Source of the DNA: Achromobacter deleyi
GTDB taxonomy: Bacteria; Pseudomonadota; Gammaproteobacteria; Burkholderiales; Burkholderiaceae_B
DNA length: 64,000 nt
Direction: 5' to 3'
Assembly: GCF_902859705.1 (NCBI RefSeq)
Contig: NZ_CADIJO010000024.1
Coordinates: 27,319 to 91,318, forward strand
The notes beneath the pieces were generated by a model. It saw only the letters and a program-made list of their open reading frames with translations. It ran no database searches and was not told the origin of the DNA. Both the position numbers and the translations under genes were made by a program. Shown here one piece after another: positions 50,922 through 61,415 of this stretch (position 1 is its first letter; every line of letters begins with the position of its first letter).

Positions 50922-51694
50922 CCCGCACCGACTGGAACGACTACGACTGGCAACTGATCCACGAGCCGCCGCAGCCGCCCGCGCTGCACATGGCGCTGGA
51001 TGCCGTCATCACCGACGAAGTCGGCGCCGGCACGCGCCCGCCCACCCTGCGCATCTGGGAATGGTCGGCGCCCGCGGTCGTGATCGGCCGCTTCCAATCG
51101 CTCAAGAACGAAGTCGATCCCGACGGCGCCGCGCGTCACGGCATCGAGGTCGTGCGCCGCGTCAGCGGCGGCGGCGCCATGTTCATCGAGCCTGGCAACA
51201 GCATCACCTATTCGCTCAGCGCCCCGCAGGCGCTGGTGCACGGCATGAGCTTCCAGGAGTCCTATGCTTTCCTGGACGCCTGGGTGCTGCAGGCGCTGCA
51301 CGACCTGGGCATCAAGGCCTGGTACCAGCCCCTGAACGACATCGCCTCCGACATCGGCAAGATCGGCGGCGCCGCCCAGGCGCGCCGGGCCGGCGCGGTG
51401 CTGCATCACGTCACCATGTCCTACGACATCGACGCCGATAAAATGGTGGAAGTCTTGCGCATCGGGCGCGAGAAACTGTCGGACAAGGGCACCACCAGCG
51501 CCAAGAAGCGCGTCGACCCGCTGCGCACCCAGACCGGGCTGGCGCGCGAAGTCATCATCCAGCGCATGGTCGATACCTTCGCCGGGCTGCACCGCCTGAC
51601 GCCGGGCCATCTGGGCGCCGCCACGCTGGCGAACGCCCAGGCCCAGGCCGCCGAGAAGTTCTCCACGCCCGAATGGACCGCGGTCGTCCCCTGA
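50918..51694 (+). CDS. Lipoate-protein ligase, catalytic subunit (LplA-like)
   Basis: The 258-residue BPL/LplA-family protein has the conserved RRVSGGGAMF motif (80-89) and a candidate active-site lysine, Lys148, in IGKIGGAAQARR, followed by LHHVTMSYDID. It lacks the C-terminal accessory domain, which is supplied by the overlapping upstream gene. Such ligases attach lipoate to E2 and GcvH domains in the cytoplasm. It could alternatively be an octanoyl-transferase-type relative, but the split arrangement favours a bipartite ligase. Confidence 0.85.
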   Translation: MTRTDWNDYDWQLIHEPPQPPALHMALDAVITDEVGAGTRPPTLRIWEWSAPAVVIGRFQSLKNEVDPDGAARHGIEVVRRVSGGGAMFIEPGNSITYSLSAPQALVHGMSFQESYAFLDAWVLQALHDLGIKAWYQPLNDIASDIGKIGGAAQARRAGAVLHHVTMSYDIDADKMVEVLRIGREKLSDKGTTSAKKRVDPLRTQTGLAREVIIQRMVDTFAGLHRLTPGHLGAATLANAQAQAAEKFSTPEWTAVVP

Positions 51695-51761
51695 CGGCCC
51701 CCGGGTTTACGTTCGACGGCCGCGCCGCAAGGTGCGGCCGGGTCTTTCTGGAGGTAGTTCA

Positions 51762-52589
51762 ATGCGTCGCCCCTTTACGCCTCGCGGCGGGATAAGCGCC
51801 CTGCTCCTGGGCACCGCCCTCTTGGCGCTGGCCGGCTGCGGCAGTTCGCCGCCCGCCAACATCACGCTGGAATCGCCGGCATCGGCCGCGGCGGCAGCGT
51901 CCGCCACGCCCGAGAAAGTGGGCGACCTGTCCACCGAACGCATCAAGTGGTCGTCGGACAAGCCGGGCTGCAAGGGCGACTGCCCCCGCATCGAGATCGA
52001 CAGCGTGGCGTTTCCCGGCATCCCCAAGCTGAGCGCGCTGGTCGACCACGTGCTGGCCTACATGACCGGCACCGACGCCAACCGCCGCGGCCCGTATGAA
52101 ACGCTGTCGGAATACACCCAGTACTTCTGGTCCACCGCCCGCCCGCGCGACGCCACCTACTTCAAGGCCAGCGTCAAGGACACCGTGGGCGACGTCGTGT
52201 CCATCGAACTGCACACCGAACAATTCCTGACGGGCGCCGCGCACGGCATCCCGGCCACCCAGTACCTGAACTGGGAACGCAGCCGCGGCCGCGTCATGGC
52301 GCTGGACGAAGCCCTGATTCCCGGCCGCCGCGGCGAATACGTCGCCGCGCTGCAACGCGCCCACGCCAAGTGGCTGGCCGGCAACGCCGACGCCAAGCGC
52401 GACCCCGCGGCCTACAACAAGATGTGGCCGTTCCAGGAAAGCGACAACTTCGCCCTGACGCGCGACGGCATCGTGGTCAAGTACGACGCCTACTCCATCG
52501 CGCCGTACTCCCACGGCGAACCCGAACTGAGCATTCCCTACGCCGACCTGCGCGGCATTCTCAAGCCGGAACTCTTGCCCAAGTCCTGA
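51762..52589 (+). CDS. Lipoprotein with RsiV/DUF3298-type domain
   Basis: The 275-residue envelope protein has a lipobox L-A-G-C with Cys26 and an Ala/Ser-rich linker. The DUF3298-like domain (about 75-270) shows YFKASVKDTVGDVVSIELHTEQF, GAAHGIPATQYLNWERSRGR and VVKYDAYSIAPYSHGEPELSIPY, cut by loops. DUF3298 domains occur in RsiV, which binds lysozyme in Bacillus, and in many lipoproteins of unknown role. GGAGG lies 7 bases before the ATG at 51762. A terminator follows. Confidence 0.85.
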   Translation: MRRPFTPRGGISALLLGTALLALAGCGSSPPANITLESPASAAAAASATPEKVGDLSTERIKWSSDKPGCKGDCPRIEIDSVAFPGIPKLSALVDHVLAYMTGTDANRRGPYETLSEYTQYFWSTARPRDATYFKASVKDTVGDVVSIELHTEQFLTGAAHGIPATQYLNWERSRGRVMALDEALIPGRRGEYVAALQRAHAKWLAGNADAKRDPAAYNKMWPFQESDNFALTRDGIVVKYDAYSIAPYSHGEPELSIPYADLRGILKPELLPKS

Positions 52590-52677
52590 CGCGGCGGCGG
52601 CCGCCAGCGAACAGCCGCCCCCCGCTGGCCGGCCGCCCCGGGGCCGCCTCTTCCCGGGTTGCCGCCCCAAATGCAAA

Positions 52678-52695
52678 CCGCCCCTTTCGGGGCGG
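52678..52695. terminator. Hairpin between the DUF3298 lipoprotein and gdhA
   Basis: CCGCCCC (52678-52684), loop TTTC, GGGGCGG (52689-52695) is a perfect 7-bp stem in the convergent gap. The right flank (CGTGCTTGTCTTCCT) is T-rich. It probably ends both transcripts. Confidence 0.55.
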
Positions 52696-52754
52696 CGTGC
52701 TTGTCTTCCTCACTGCTCCTCCAGCGCCGGGCCTGAACCCGGCGCAAGAAGACC

Positions 52755-54044
<1,290 letters not shown>

Positions 54045-54094
54045 GAACATGCTCTCCTGACAAAGTTGCGCCATTTTATCCATAACCTTAATGC

Positions 54095-54130
54095 GTCCCC
54101 ATATTTAATATAAATATTTTAATTGGGGAC
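54095..54130. promoter_or_regulatory. Nested AT-rich palindrome in the gdhA/oxidase intergenic region
   Basis: GTCCCCA (54095-54101) and TGGGGAC (54124-54130) are perfect inverted arms 22 bases apart. Inside them lies a second palindrome, ATATTTA-ATA-TAAATAT (54101-54117). The whole patch is far more AT-rich than the surroundings and lies about 50 bases before the gdhA start. The 347-base divergent gap (54045-54391) otherwise holds no gene that I can see. Probable operator and promoter of gdhA. Confidence 0.6.
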
Positions 54131-54391
54131 ACATAAAAGCGGACGGATACCGCGAGCGTTGCCGAGCCTGCCGAAACGCTGCGCCTATCCTAGCCCTGCG
54201 AGACGCCAGCGTCCAGCCACCCAGTGCGACCCGCCCCGCTTGAAACCGACCCCGACTTCACCCAGAATCAGCCGGCCCCGGTTTTTTCTTCCCGGCACCG
54301 GCGGCTTGTAAAGCTTGTCACTTCCGCGTTCGGCAGCGGGCAACCCCCGCCTGCCATCTTGCCCTTATGAAAACCAACCATAGAGGTGCGC

Positions 54392-56065
54392 ATGTCGGAT
54401 TTTTCTCTCATTGACGGCCATGACCCGCGTTACGCGACCCTGCAAAAAGGGTTCAACCTGCGCTTTCCCAGCGCAGGCCAAGGCGCGAACGCCATTTACG
54501 TCTGCAAGACCCCGCAAGACGTGCTGGACGCGGCCAACGCCGCGCTGGCCCAGGGCTGCCGCATCACGGTGCGCAGTGGCGGCCACTGCTACGAAGGCTT
54601 CGTGGCCGACAAACTGCCCGAAGACCACGGCCAGCCCCTGGCCATCATCGATCTCAGCCTGATGACCGGCCTGCGCTACCGCGAGGCCGGCGACATCGCG
54701 TCGCCCTGGAACCCGGCAGCGCGCTACCGCTTCGCGGCGGCGTCCGGCAACCAGAACTGGGACGGCTACCTGGACCTGTACAAGACCGCCAACCGCACCC
54801 TGCCCGGCGGCTCGTGCTATTCGGTCGGCTCGGGCGGGCATATCGTGGGCGGCGGCTACGGCCTTCTGTCGCGGCTGCACGGACTGACGGTCGACTGGCT
54901 GTCCGGCGTGGACATCCTGGTGCCGCAGGGCCCGGGCGCGCGCAAGCTGGTCGCCAAACACGTCAACCTGCACAGCACCGGCAGCGACCGCGACCTGTTC
55001 ATCGCGTGCCGCGGCGGCGGTGGCGGCAATTTCGGCATCATCCTGACCTACTACTACGCCGAGCTGCCCAAGGCGCCCCAGGAAGCCTACTGGCTGTCGC
55101 TGTCATACCCGTGGGACGGCTTCGGCACCGGCACGGCCGGCCGCGCCGCCTTCGCCCGCTTCATGCGGGCCTACTGGCAATGGTTCGCCGACCACGATGC
55201 CGACTGGAACAGCCCCGACCCGGCGCGCGCCAACGGCGGCCTGTTCACGCTGCTCAAGGTGCAGCACCGCTCCACCGGCGACATCGTGCTGAACATCCAG
55301 TACACCGGCCTGGACGGCAAGGTGGGCGGTGCGCGCGACCAGCCCTTCCTGGACTTCGTGGCCACCATGAACGCCGCGGCCGGCGCGTCGCCGGGCGTGA
55401 ACCTAGCCTCGAGCTGGCATGGCCCGTCGCGGCGCGTGGTCGAACCGGTGATGCGCCGGTTGGCGCACCCTGTGGCCGATGCGCAGAAAATGGACTGGCT
55501 GTGGCTGACCCAGACCATCAACGGCTCGGGCAGCAACCAGCGCGGCAAGTACAAGTCCTCGTATCACAAGGCCAATTTCAGCGACGTCGAAATCATGGCG
55601 ATGTGGGAATACCTGAATGGCTCGGACGACCCGCGGCTGAACCAGGCGCTGGTGCAGATCGATTCCTACGGCGGGCGCATCAACCGCAACGACGAAACCG
55701 CCAACCCCACCAGCGTCAGCCAGCGCGCCTCGCTGCTGAAGTCGCAGTTCCAGGTCTACTGGACCAACCCCGCCGACGACGCCTTCCACCTGAAATGGAT
55801 CGCCGATCTGTACGACGAGTACTTCGCGCAGTACGGCGGCAAGCCCAGCTACCAGCCGGGCTCGCCGTTCCAGGGGTGCTACATCAACTATCCGGACACG
55901 GACATGAAGTACACCGACGCCAGCCGCAGCCGCATCGACCCGGACTGGCTGAACCTGTACTACGGCGACAAGGCCGCCGCCCTGATCGCCACCAAGCAGC
56001 AGGTGGATCCCGACAACCTCTTTCACCACGAGATGTCGATTCCGCTGACGCCGCCGCACGCTTGA
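54392..56065 (+). CDS. Berberine-bridge-type FAD-linked oxidase
   Basis: The 557-residue flavoprotein has the PP-loop FAD domain with His65 in VRSGGHCYEG and Cys142 in LPGGSCYSVGSGGH, matching the pair that binds FAD bicovalently (histidyl and cysteinyl links) in glucooligosaccharide oxidase and aclacinomycin oxidoreductase. The BBE C-terminal motif is seen in YYGDKAAALIATKQQVDPDN and LFHHEMSIP. No signal peptide is visible. It would oxidise an alcohol, sugar or natural product with O2. AGAGG lies before the ATG at 54392. Substrate unknown. Confidence 0.88.
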   Translation: MSDFSLIDGHDPRYATLQKGFNLRFPSAGQGANAIYVCKTPQDVLDAANAALAQGCRITVRSGGHCYEGFVADKLPEDHGQPLAIIDLSLMTGLRYREAGDIASPWNPAARYRFAAASGNQNWDGYLDLYKTANRTLPGGSCYSVGSGGHIVGGGYGLLSRLHGLTVDWLSGVDILVPQGPGARKLVAKHVNLHSTGSDRDLFIACRGGGGGNFGIILTYYYAELPKAPQEAYWLSLSYPWDGFGTGTAGRAAFARFMRAYWQWFADHDADWNSPDPARANGGLFTLLKVQHRSTGDIVLNIQYTGLDGKVGGARDQPFLDFVATMNAAAGASPGVNLASSWHGPSRRVVEPVMRRLAHPVADAQKMDWLWLTQTINGSGSNQRGKYKSSYHKANFSDVEIMAMWEYLNGSDDPRLNQALVQIDSYGGRINRNDETANPTSVSQRASLLKSQFQVYWTNPADDAFHLKWIADLYDEYFAQYGGKPSYQPGSPFQGCYINYPDTDMKYTDASRSRIDPDWLNLYYGDKAAALIATKQQVDPDNLFHHEMSIPLTPPHA

Positions 56066-56136
56066 CGCACGCCTCACCCAGGCGTCATCCGCACGCAATC
56101 TGCGCATAGTGGGTGCGTAATCGGCGCCCAAAAACG

Positions 56137-56163
56137 AACCGGCCCGCGCGAAGCGGGCCGGTT
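56137..56163. terminator. Bidirectional intrinsic terminator
   Basis: AACCGGCCCGC (56137-56147) pairs with GCGGGCCGGTT (56153-56163), an 11-bp stem with a 5-base loop. TTTTC follows on the plus strand and TTCGTTTTTG on the minus strand, so it can end both the oxidase gene and the convergent hutG operon. Confidence 0.85.
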
Positions 56164-56204
56164 TTCCTGGAACGCCCCGGCCACCTGGACCCGGGCGCCG
56201 CGTA

Positions 56205-57155
56205 TCAGGCTGACACCAACTGCCAAGCCAGCCGCGCCGCCGCGCGGGCGCCATGGCCATCCACGTCGAAACGCGGATTGAACTCGGCCAGGTCGGCCAG
56301 GCGCAGCTTGCCGCTGGCCTTCACCCGCAGCACGATCTCTTCGATCACCACCATCGGCACGCCATAGGGCGCGGGCGCCGACACGCCGGGCATGACCGCC
56401 GCAGGCAGCACGTCCAGGTCGATCGTCAGGTACACGTGGCGCGCCCGGGCCAGCAAGGCATCGACGTTGGCCAGCCGCGCCTCCAGGTGGCGTTCCTGCA
56501 TGTCGCGGTCTTCCACCCAGATGGCGCCCACTTCGGCAGCCCGCGCGTACAGCGCCGGGGTATTGGCCAACCGCGACACGCCCAGGCAAGCGTATTGGAA
56601 CGCCAGGCCCTGCGCCTCGCAGTAGTGCGCGATCTGGTCGAACGGCGTGCCCGAACTACCCGGGCGGCCGGTGCGCAGGTCGAAGTGCGCATCCAGGTTC
56701 AGCACCAGCACGGGGCCGGCGTCGTCCCGGCCCGCCAGCCAGCGCGCCAGGCCCTGGAAGCTGCCCCAGGCGATCTCATGGCCGCCGCCCAGCACCACCG
56801 GGCGGGCGCCCTGTTGCAGCAGGTCGGCCACGGCCAGGCCCAGGCGTTCCTGCGCGTCTTCCAGCTGGTCGCCGTCGCAGGCCACGTCGCCCGCGTCGAG
56901 CAGGCGCGTCAAGCCATGCGCCGGCAGGCCGGCCATGAACTTGCGGATGCCGGCCGGGCCGGCGGCCGCGCCAATGCGGCCCTGGTTGCGCGCCACGCCC
57001 GCATCGCAGGCAAAGCCCAGGATCACGGCTTCGCCCTTGGCCACCGCCTGCCCGGCGGCCGGCTCGACGATGTGCGCCAGGCGGCGCGTGTCGCCGCGTT
57101 CGGCGCTGTCGTCACGGGCAGTCCACAGGCTTTTGTCCAGTTGCGCCGTCGTCAT
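56205..57155 (-). CDS. hutG: Formimidoylglutamase-like arginase-family hydrolase
   Basis: The 316-residue Mn-dependent ureohydrolase has [21 protein letters not shown] typical of HutG, and metal ligands in [10 protein letters not shown] (His126), NLDAHFDLR (Asp155, His157, Asp159) and the second Asp pair in [13 protein letters not shown]. HutG hydrolyses N-formimidoyl-glutamate to glutamate and formamide in histidine breakdown. No hutH, hutU or hutI is present here. The start codon overlaps the stop of an amino-acid ABC ATPase gene by 4 bases, so it is the last gene of a transporter operon. The substrate may be a related guanidino or formimino compound. Confidence 0.82.
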   Translation of the reverse strand: MTTAQLDKSLWTARDDSAERGDTRRLAHIVEPAAGQAVAKGEAVILGFACDAGVARNQGRIGAAAGPAGIRKFMAGLPAHGLTRLLDAGDVACDGDQLEDAQERLGLAVADLLQQGARPVVLGGGHEIAWGSFQGLARWLAGRDDAGPVLVLNLDAHFDLRTGRPGSSGTPFDQIAHYCEAQGLAFQYACLGVSRLANTPALYARAAEVGAIWVEDRDMQERHLEARLANVDALLARARHVYLTIDLDVLPAAVMPGVSAPAPYGVPMVVIEEIVLRVKASGKLRLADLAEFNPRFDVDGHGARAAARLAWQLVSA

Positions 57156-57934
57156 GCCGCCCCCTGCCCTGCACTGAGCACCGCCTGCAGGAATTCGCGG
57201 GTGCGGGCCTCGCGCGGCTGGCTGAAGATGACCTCGGGCGAGCCCGATTCCAGGATCACGCCGCCGTCCATCACGGCCACCACGTCGGCCACGTCGCGCG
57301 CAAAGCCCATTTCGTGGGTCACGACCATCATGGTCATGCCTTCGCGGGCCAAGAGCTTCATCACCTGCAGCACTTCGCCCACCAGTTCCGGGTCCAAAGC
57401 GGACGTCGGCTCGTCGAACAGCATGACCTTGGGCTGCATCGCCAGCGCGCGGGCAATCGCCACGCGCTGCTTCTGGCCGCCCGACAGGCTGGCCGGCATG
57501 GCCGACATCTTCTGCGACAGGCCAACCTTGGCCAGCAGGTCGGCCGCCAGTTCGTTGGCCTCGTCGCGGCCCATGCCACGCAGCTTGCGCGGCCCGACCG
57601 TGACGTTTTCCAGCACCGACAGGTGCGGGAACAGGTTGAAGCCCTGGAACACCATGCCCACCTGCATGCGCAGCTGGTTCAGCTGAGCCTCGGGCAGCAT
57701 TTCGCCGTTGTCCTGCAGCGTCTGGCCGCAGATCTCCACGGTGCCGCCCTGCGCCACTTCCAGCCCGTTGCAGCAGCGCAGCAAGGTGCTCTTGCCCGAG
57801 CCGCTGGGCCCGATCACCACCACCACCTGCGACGGCAGCACGTCAAAGTCGATGCCGCGCAGCACGGCGTGGTCGCCGTAGGATTTTTCCAGTCCGCGGA
57901 TGCGGATCATTTCTTTCGGGTTTCCGAAGTTCAT
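57152..57934 (-). CDS. Polar amino-acid ABC transporter ATPase
   Basis: The 260-residue GlnQ/HisP-type ATPase has Walker [11 protein letters not shown]-loop [17 protein letters not shown], signature LSGGQKQR, Walker [17 protein letters not shown] and switch His [13 protein letters not shown]. The ATG at 57934 overlaps the permease stop (ATGA); an internal ATG at 57910 is a weaker alternative. Together with the next two genes and hutG it forms a tightly overlapping four-gene operon. Confidence 0.93.
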   Translation of the reverse strand: MNFGNPKEMIRIRGLEKSYGDHAVLRGIDFDVLPSQVVVVIGPSGSGKSTLLRCCNGLEVAQGGTVEICGQTLQDNGEMLPEAQLNQLRMQVGMVFQGFNLFPHLSVLENVTVGPRKLRGMGRDEANELAADLLAKVGLSQKMSAMPASLSGGQKQRVAIARALAMQPKVMLFDEPTSALDPELVGEVLQVMKLLAREGMTMMVVTHEMGFARDVADVVAVMDGGVILESGSPEVIFSQPREARTREFLQAVLSAGQGAA

Positions 57935-58599
57935 TGCACCATCCCCCCGGCACGCAGGCGTTGTTCGATCTGGCGCAGAATCACCATGGCCACCGTGGTC
58001 AGCACCAGATAGATCAGCGCCACCACCAGATAGGTTTCCAGCGAGCGGTACGACACGCTGATGATCTTCTGGCCTTCGTGCATCAGGTCATGGATGGTCA
58101 GCAACGACACCAGCGCGGAATTCTTGATCAGCGCGATGAACTCGTTGCCCAGCGGCGGAATCATGCGCACCACGGCCTGCGGCAGGATGATGATGCGCAT
58201 GGCCTGGCCCGACGACATGCCCAGCGAACGGGCCGCCTCGGTCTGGCCGCGATCCACCGACTGGATCGCGCCGCGCACGATTTCCGACACATAGGCGCCG
58301 GAATACATGCCCAGACCCAGCACGCCGCACGCAAACGCGGGCAGCGTCACGCCAAACTGCGGCAGGCCGAAGAACCAGATGAACAGCTGCACCAGCAAGG
58401 GCGTGCCGCGAAAGAACAGCAGGTAGGTGCTGCACAGGTTGTAGATGATGCGGCGTTGCGGGTTGAGCCGGCCCACACCGACCAGCAGGCCGATCACGCA
58501 GCCCAGCAGCAGCGCGCCGGCGGTCACCTCGATGGTGACCAGCGCGCCGCGCAGAAGCGAGTCGTAGTCGGCAAAGACAGGGGCAAAGTCCAGGTTCAT
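57931..58599 (-). CDS. Polar amino-acid ABC transporter permease
   Basis: The 222-residue permease of the HEQRo family has about five hydrophobic helices, the [20 protein letters not shown] start, [19 protein letters not shown], and the coupling motif [22 protein letters not shown]. It starts at 58599 by ATGA overlap with the binding-protein gene; the frame open to 58620 adds seven residues. A single permease gene implies a homodimeric channel. Confidence 0.93.
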   Translation of the reverse strand: MNLDFAPVFADYDSLLRGALVTIEVTAGALLLGCVIGLLVGVGRLNPQRRIIYNLCSTYLLFFRGTPLLVQLFIWFFGLPQFGVTLPAFACGVLGLGMYSGAYVSEIVRGAIQSVDRGQTEAARSLGMSSGQAMRIIILPQAVVRMIPPLGNEFIALIKNSALVSLLTIHDLMHEGQKIISVSYRSLETYLVVALIYLVLTTVAMVILRQIEQRLRAGGMVQ

Positions 58600-59339
58600 T
58601 TCGCGGGCGCCTCGAACCACTTGTTGACGATGGCCTGGTAGCTGCCATCGGCCTTGATCTTCTTGAGCGCCTCATTCAGGCCGCGGGTCAGCTCGGGCTT
58701 GCTCTTGGGCACGGCGATGCCGTAGTCCTCGGTGGTGACCTGCTCGTCCAGCACGGCCAGGTCAGTCGTGCTCTGCGCGAACAGCTTGGCGGCGGGCTTG
58801 CCCGTCACCGCGGCGTCGGCGCGGCCGATCTGCACCAGGTTGAACATCTCCTGGTTCTTCTCGACTTCCACGCGCTGCACCGACGGGTAGTGTTCCTTCA
58901 GGTAGTTGACCGACTTGGTGCCGACCTGCACCGACACCTTGCGGCCGTCCAGGTCCTTCAGGCCCTTGATGTCGCCGCCCTTCTTGGTCAGGACGACCAG
59001 GCCGCCTGCGTAGTACGGGTCGGTGAAGTCCACCACCTTGCTGCGCTCGGGCGTGATGTAGATGGCAGACACGGCAATGTCGGCGCGGCCGGCTTGCAGG
59101 GCGGGAATCAGGCCCTTGAAGTCGATGTCGATCCATTCGACCTTCTTGCCCATGGCGGCGGCCAGGGCCTCGACCAGTTCGATGTCAAAGCCCGTGCGCT
59201 TGCCGTCCTTGACGAATTCCATGGGCGGGAAGGTGGCGTCGGTCACGGCGCGAATGGTTTCCTGGGCGTGGGCAGAGCCGGCGGTCCAGGCCAGGCCCAG
59301 CGTCAGGGCGGCGGTCAGCAATGTGCGGCGAGTGGTCAT
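58596..59339 (-). CDS. Polar amino-acid ABC transporter binding protein
   Basis: The 247-residue periplasmic protein has a signal peptide (cleavage expected after AHA, residue 25) and SBP_bac_3 features: IRAVTDATFPPMEFVKDGKR, GFDIELVEALAAAM, DIAVSAIYITPERSKVVDFT and GIAVPKSKPELT. In binding proteins of this family the Asp of IELVEAL-type motifs and an Arg bind the amino-acid backbone. AGGA lies 8 bases before the start. It is the first gene of the operon that ends in hutG. The ligand is unknown: histidine, glutamate or formimino-glutamate are candidates. Confidence 0.9.
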   Translation of the reverse strand: MTTRRTLLTAALTLGLAWTAGSAHAQETIRAVTDATFPPMEFVKDGKRTGFDIELVEALAAAMGKKVEWIDIDFKGLIPALQAGRADIAVSAIYITPERSKVVDFTDPYYAGGLVVLTKKGGDIKGLKDLDGRKVSVQVGTKSVNYLKEHYPSVQRVEVEKNQEMFNLVQIGRADAAVTGKPAAKLFAQSTTDLAVLDEQVTTEDYGIAVPKSKPELTRGLNEALKKIKADGSYQAIVNKWFEAPAK

Positions 59340-59459
59340 GGCGGGTCCTAAAAGGAATGAGTGGGTACGGGGGTACGTCTATCGGTACGGCGTAAGGCCA
59401 GCGGCGTCTAGAGATGAGGCGGGAATGGCGGGGACAGCGAGGAATCCGGAATGGCGGCG

Positions 59460-60200
59460 TCAGTGCGCCTGCAACTTGGCAGAAATGCGGCGGGCCGCGG
59501 CCACGGTCAGGTCGATGAAGGCCTGGGGCCGCTGGTCGGCACGGGTGGACGGGGCCATCAACGTAATGGAGGCCACCGCCTGGTTGGCGCGCTGGAAGAT
59601 CGGCACGCTCACGCCCCAGACGCCGGCATCGACTTCGCTGTCGGTCACGGCATAGCCCTGGGCGCGGATGGCTTCCAGCTCATCGGCCAGGCGCGCCACG
59701 TCCACGCCAGGCTCTTTGGCCAGGAACGTCAGCGCGGTCTGCAGGCGCGCGGCCGGCATGAAGGCCAGCAACGACTTGGCCGAGGCGCCGCGGGCCAGCG
59801 GCAGGCCGCGGCCCTTGGTGAAGGAACAGCGCAGCGGGTGCTGGCTTTCGACCATGTCCAGGCACACGGCCTGGTCCTTGACGGCCACCAGCAGGCCGAT
59901 GGTCTCGCCCGACGCGGCGGCCAGCGCCGCCATGTCCGGCTGCGCTTCGTGAATCAGGAATGACGACTGGTCGAACCCCCAGGCCAGTTGCACGCACAGC
60001 GGGCCGGGGCCGTATTCGCCCTCGTGCTCGGCCACGAAGCCCCAGCGCTTGAGCAGCCCCACCTGGCGGTACAGCGTGCTTTGGGCCAGGCCGGTCTTTT
60101 CCGCCAGTGCGGCAATGCTCAAGGGGCCATCGTGCCGGGCCAAGGTGGCCAACACATACAAGACGCGATCCGCGCCTGCCCCAACCGACTGATCCGACAT
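59460..60200 (-). CDS. IclR-family regulator
   Basis: The 246-residue protein has a winged helix (about 12-65; PLSIAALAEKTGLAQSTLYRQVGLLKRWG, two helices and turn) and an IclR effector domain (about 80-240; ARGASAKSLLAFMPA, WGVSVPIFQRANQAVASI). It lies 120 bases upstream of the amino-acid transporter-hutG operon and on the same strand, so it probably regulates it. The 261 bases before it hold its promoter and the terminator of the ankyrin gene, and nothing else that I can identify. Confidence 0.88.
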   Translation of the reverse strand: MSDQSVGAGADRVLYVLATLARHDGPLSIAALAEKTGLAQSTLYRQVGLLKRWGFVAEHEGEYGPGPLCVQLAWGFDQSSFLIHEAQPDMAALAAASGETIGLLVAVKDQAVCLDMVESQHPLRCSFTKGRGLPLARGASAKSLLAFMPAARLQTALTFLAKEPGVDVARLADELEAIRAQGYAVTDSEVDAGVWGVSVPIFQRANQAVASITLMAPSTRADQRPQAFIDLTVAAARRISAKLQAH

Positions 60201-60401
60201 GAAAAACGCACTCCCAGCATTGATGAAGCGCAGATTATCAATTTATGGCGGTTGAGCTTCAAAATATTCCCACTCAGTGAGAATGCACAGGGAAAACCCC
60301 GAATCAGGAAGGCAAAAAAGTCAGACGGGGCCGAGCCCGACACCCATCCGAGCCCGCCGACCTCCCTGCGGACCCGTCCCCTCTTGGCACGCCCCAAAAG
60401 A

Positions 60402-60425
60402 AAAACCCGCCGGACGGCGGGTTTT
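60402..60425 (-). terminator. Intrinsic terminator of the ankyrin-repeat gene
   Basis: AAAACCCGCC (60402-60411) pairs with GGCGGGTTTT (60416-60425). Read on the minus strand it ends TTTTTCTTTTGG, a good T-run, 36 bases after the stop of the gene at 60462. Confidence 0.85.
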
Positions 60426-60461
60426 CAGGGGAAGCAGCAAGGCCGCACGGGCCGGCAAGGA

Positions 60462-61376
60462 TCAGGGCGATGCGGGCGTGTCGTAGTTGTTCAGGCGCAC
60501 GCCCGACACGCCACCCACGCCCGGCGACGCCGGGGCAGCCTTGGGGCTGGCGTTGCCCGTGCCCGGGGCAGGTTGCGCCATCGGCGGCGGCGCGTCGGCA
60601 GACGGCGGATTCGCGGGTGCGGCGTCCGGCGTCGCAGCGACATCGGCCGGATCGGGTTCCGGCTCGGGCGGCTCGCTGGCGCGGCGGGCGCGCTTGGACG
60701 CTTCCTGCTGGGCGATCAGCTTCTGCAACTCCGCCGCCAGGGCGGTGGACTTGCCGGTGCGCGCCCAGTCGGACGCATCCTGCCCCTTGGTGTCGCGGGT
60801 GGTGATATCGGCGCCCGCCTTGAGCAGCAGGTCCACCATGGGCTTGTTGCCGGACAGCGCCGCCATCATCAACGGGGTTTCGCCGTTGGGCGCCGGCGCG
60901 TTCACCATCGCCTTGTTGTCCAGGAGCAGCCGGGCCATGGCCATCTGGCCCTTGGACGCGGCGTAGTGCAGCGGCGTCCAGCCCAGGCGGTTGACCTGGG
61001 CGCCGCGCGCCATCAGGCTGCGGGCGCGGTCGACCTGGCCGGCAATGGCCAGGTACATCAGCGGGGTCTCGCCCGCCGGGTTCTCGGCATTGACGTCGGT
61101 GCGCGGGTCGGCCGCCAGCACGTCGAACACCTTCCAGGCGCCATCCACCACGGCCCGCATCAGGGCCGGCTGGCCATTGCGGTAGCGCACGTTGGGATCC
61201 GCGCCCTGGGCCAGCAGGTCCTTGATGTCGTCCGGATAATCGTTGGCGACGTAGACCCACCAATCGGCCGGATTGGCCGCCTGCGCCAACGGGGCCGACA
61301 GGCCGAGGCACAGCGCCAGCAAGGCGTTGCGGCCATGCGCAACAAGGCGGCGGGACAAGGCGGTGCGGACGGTCAT
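60462..61376 (-). CDS. Exported ankyrin-repeat protein
   Basis: The 304-residue exported protein has a signal peptide ending AQA (about residue 33) and about five ankyrin repeats (about 45-210): DDIKDLLAQGADPNVRYRNG, GETPLMYLAIAGQVDRARSL, GWTPLHYAASKGQMAMARLL and GETPLMMAALSGNKPMVDLLL. A basic stretch and a Pro/Ala-rich tail with no clear fold fill residues 225-304. Ankyrin repeats bind other proteins; here the place of action is periplasmic. AGGAG lies 4 bases before the start. Downstream of tatD on the same strand, 39 bases apart. Confidence 0.88.
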   Translation of the reverse strand: MTVRTALSRRLVAHGRNALLALCLGLSAPLAQAANPADWWVYVANDYPDDIKDLLAQGADPNVRYRNGQPALMRAVVDGAWKVFDVLAADPRTDVNAENPAGETPLMYLAIAGQVDRARSLMARGAQVNRLGWTPLHYAASKGQMAMARLLLDNKAMVNAPAPNGETPLMMAALSGNKPMVDLLLKAGADITTRDTKGQDASDWARTGKSTALAAELQKLIAQQEASKRARRASEPPEPEPDPADVAATPDAAPANPPSADAPPPMAQPAPGTGNASPKAAPASPGVGGVSGVRLNNYDTPASP

Positions 61377-61415
61377 GGCGCTCCTGATAATTTACTTTAA
61401 GTAATTCAGATTAAA

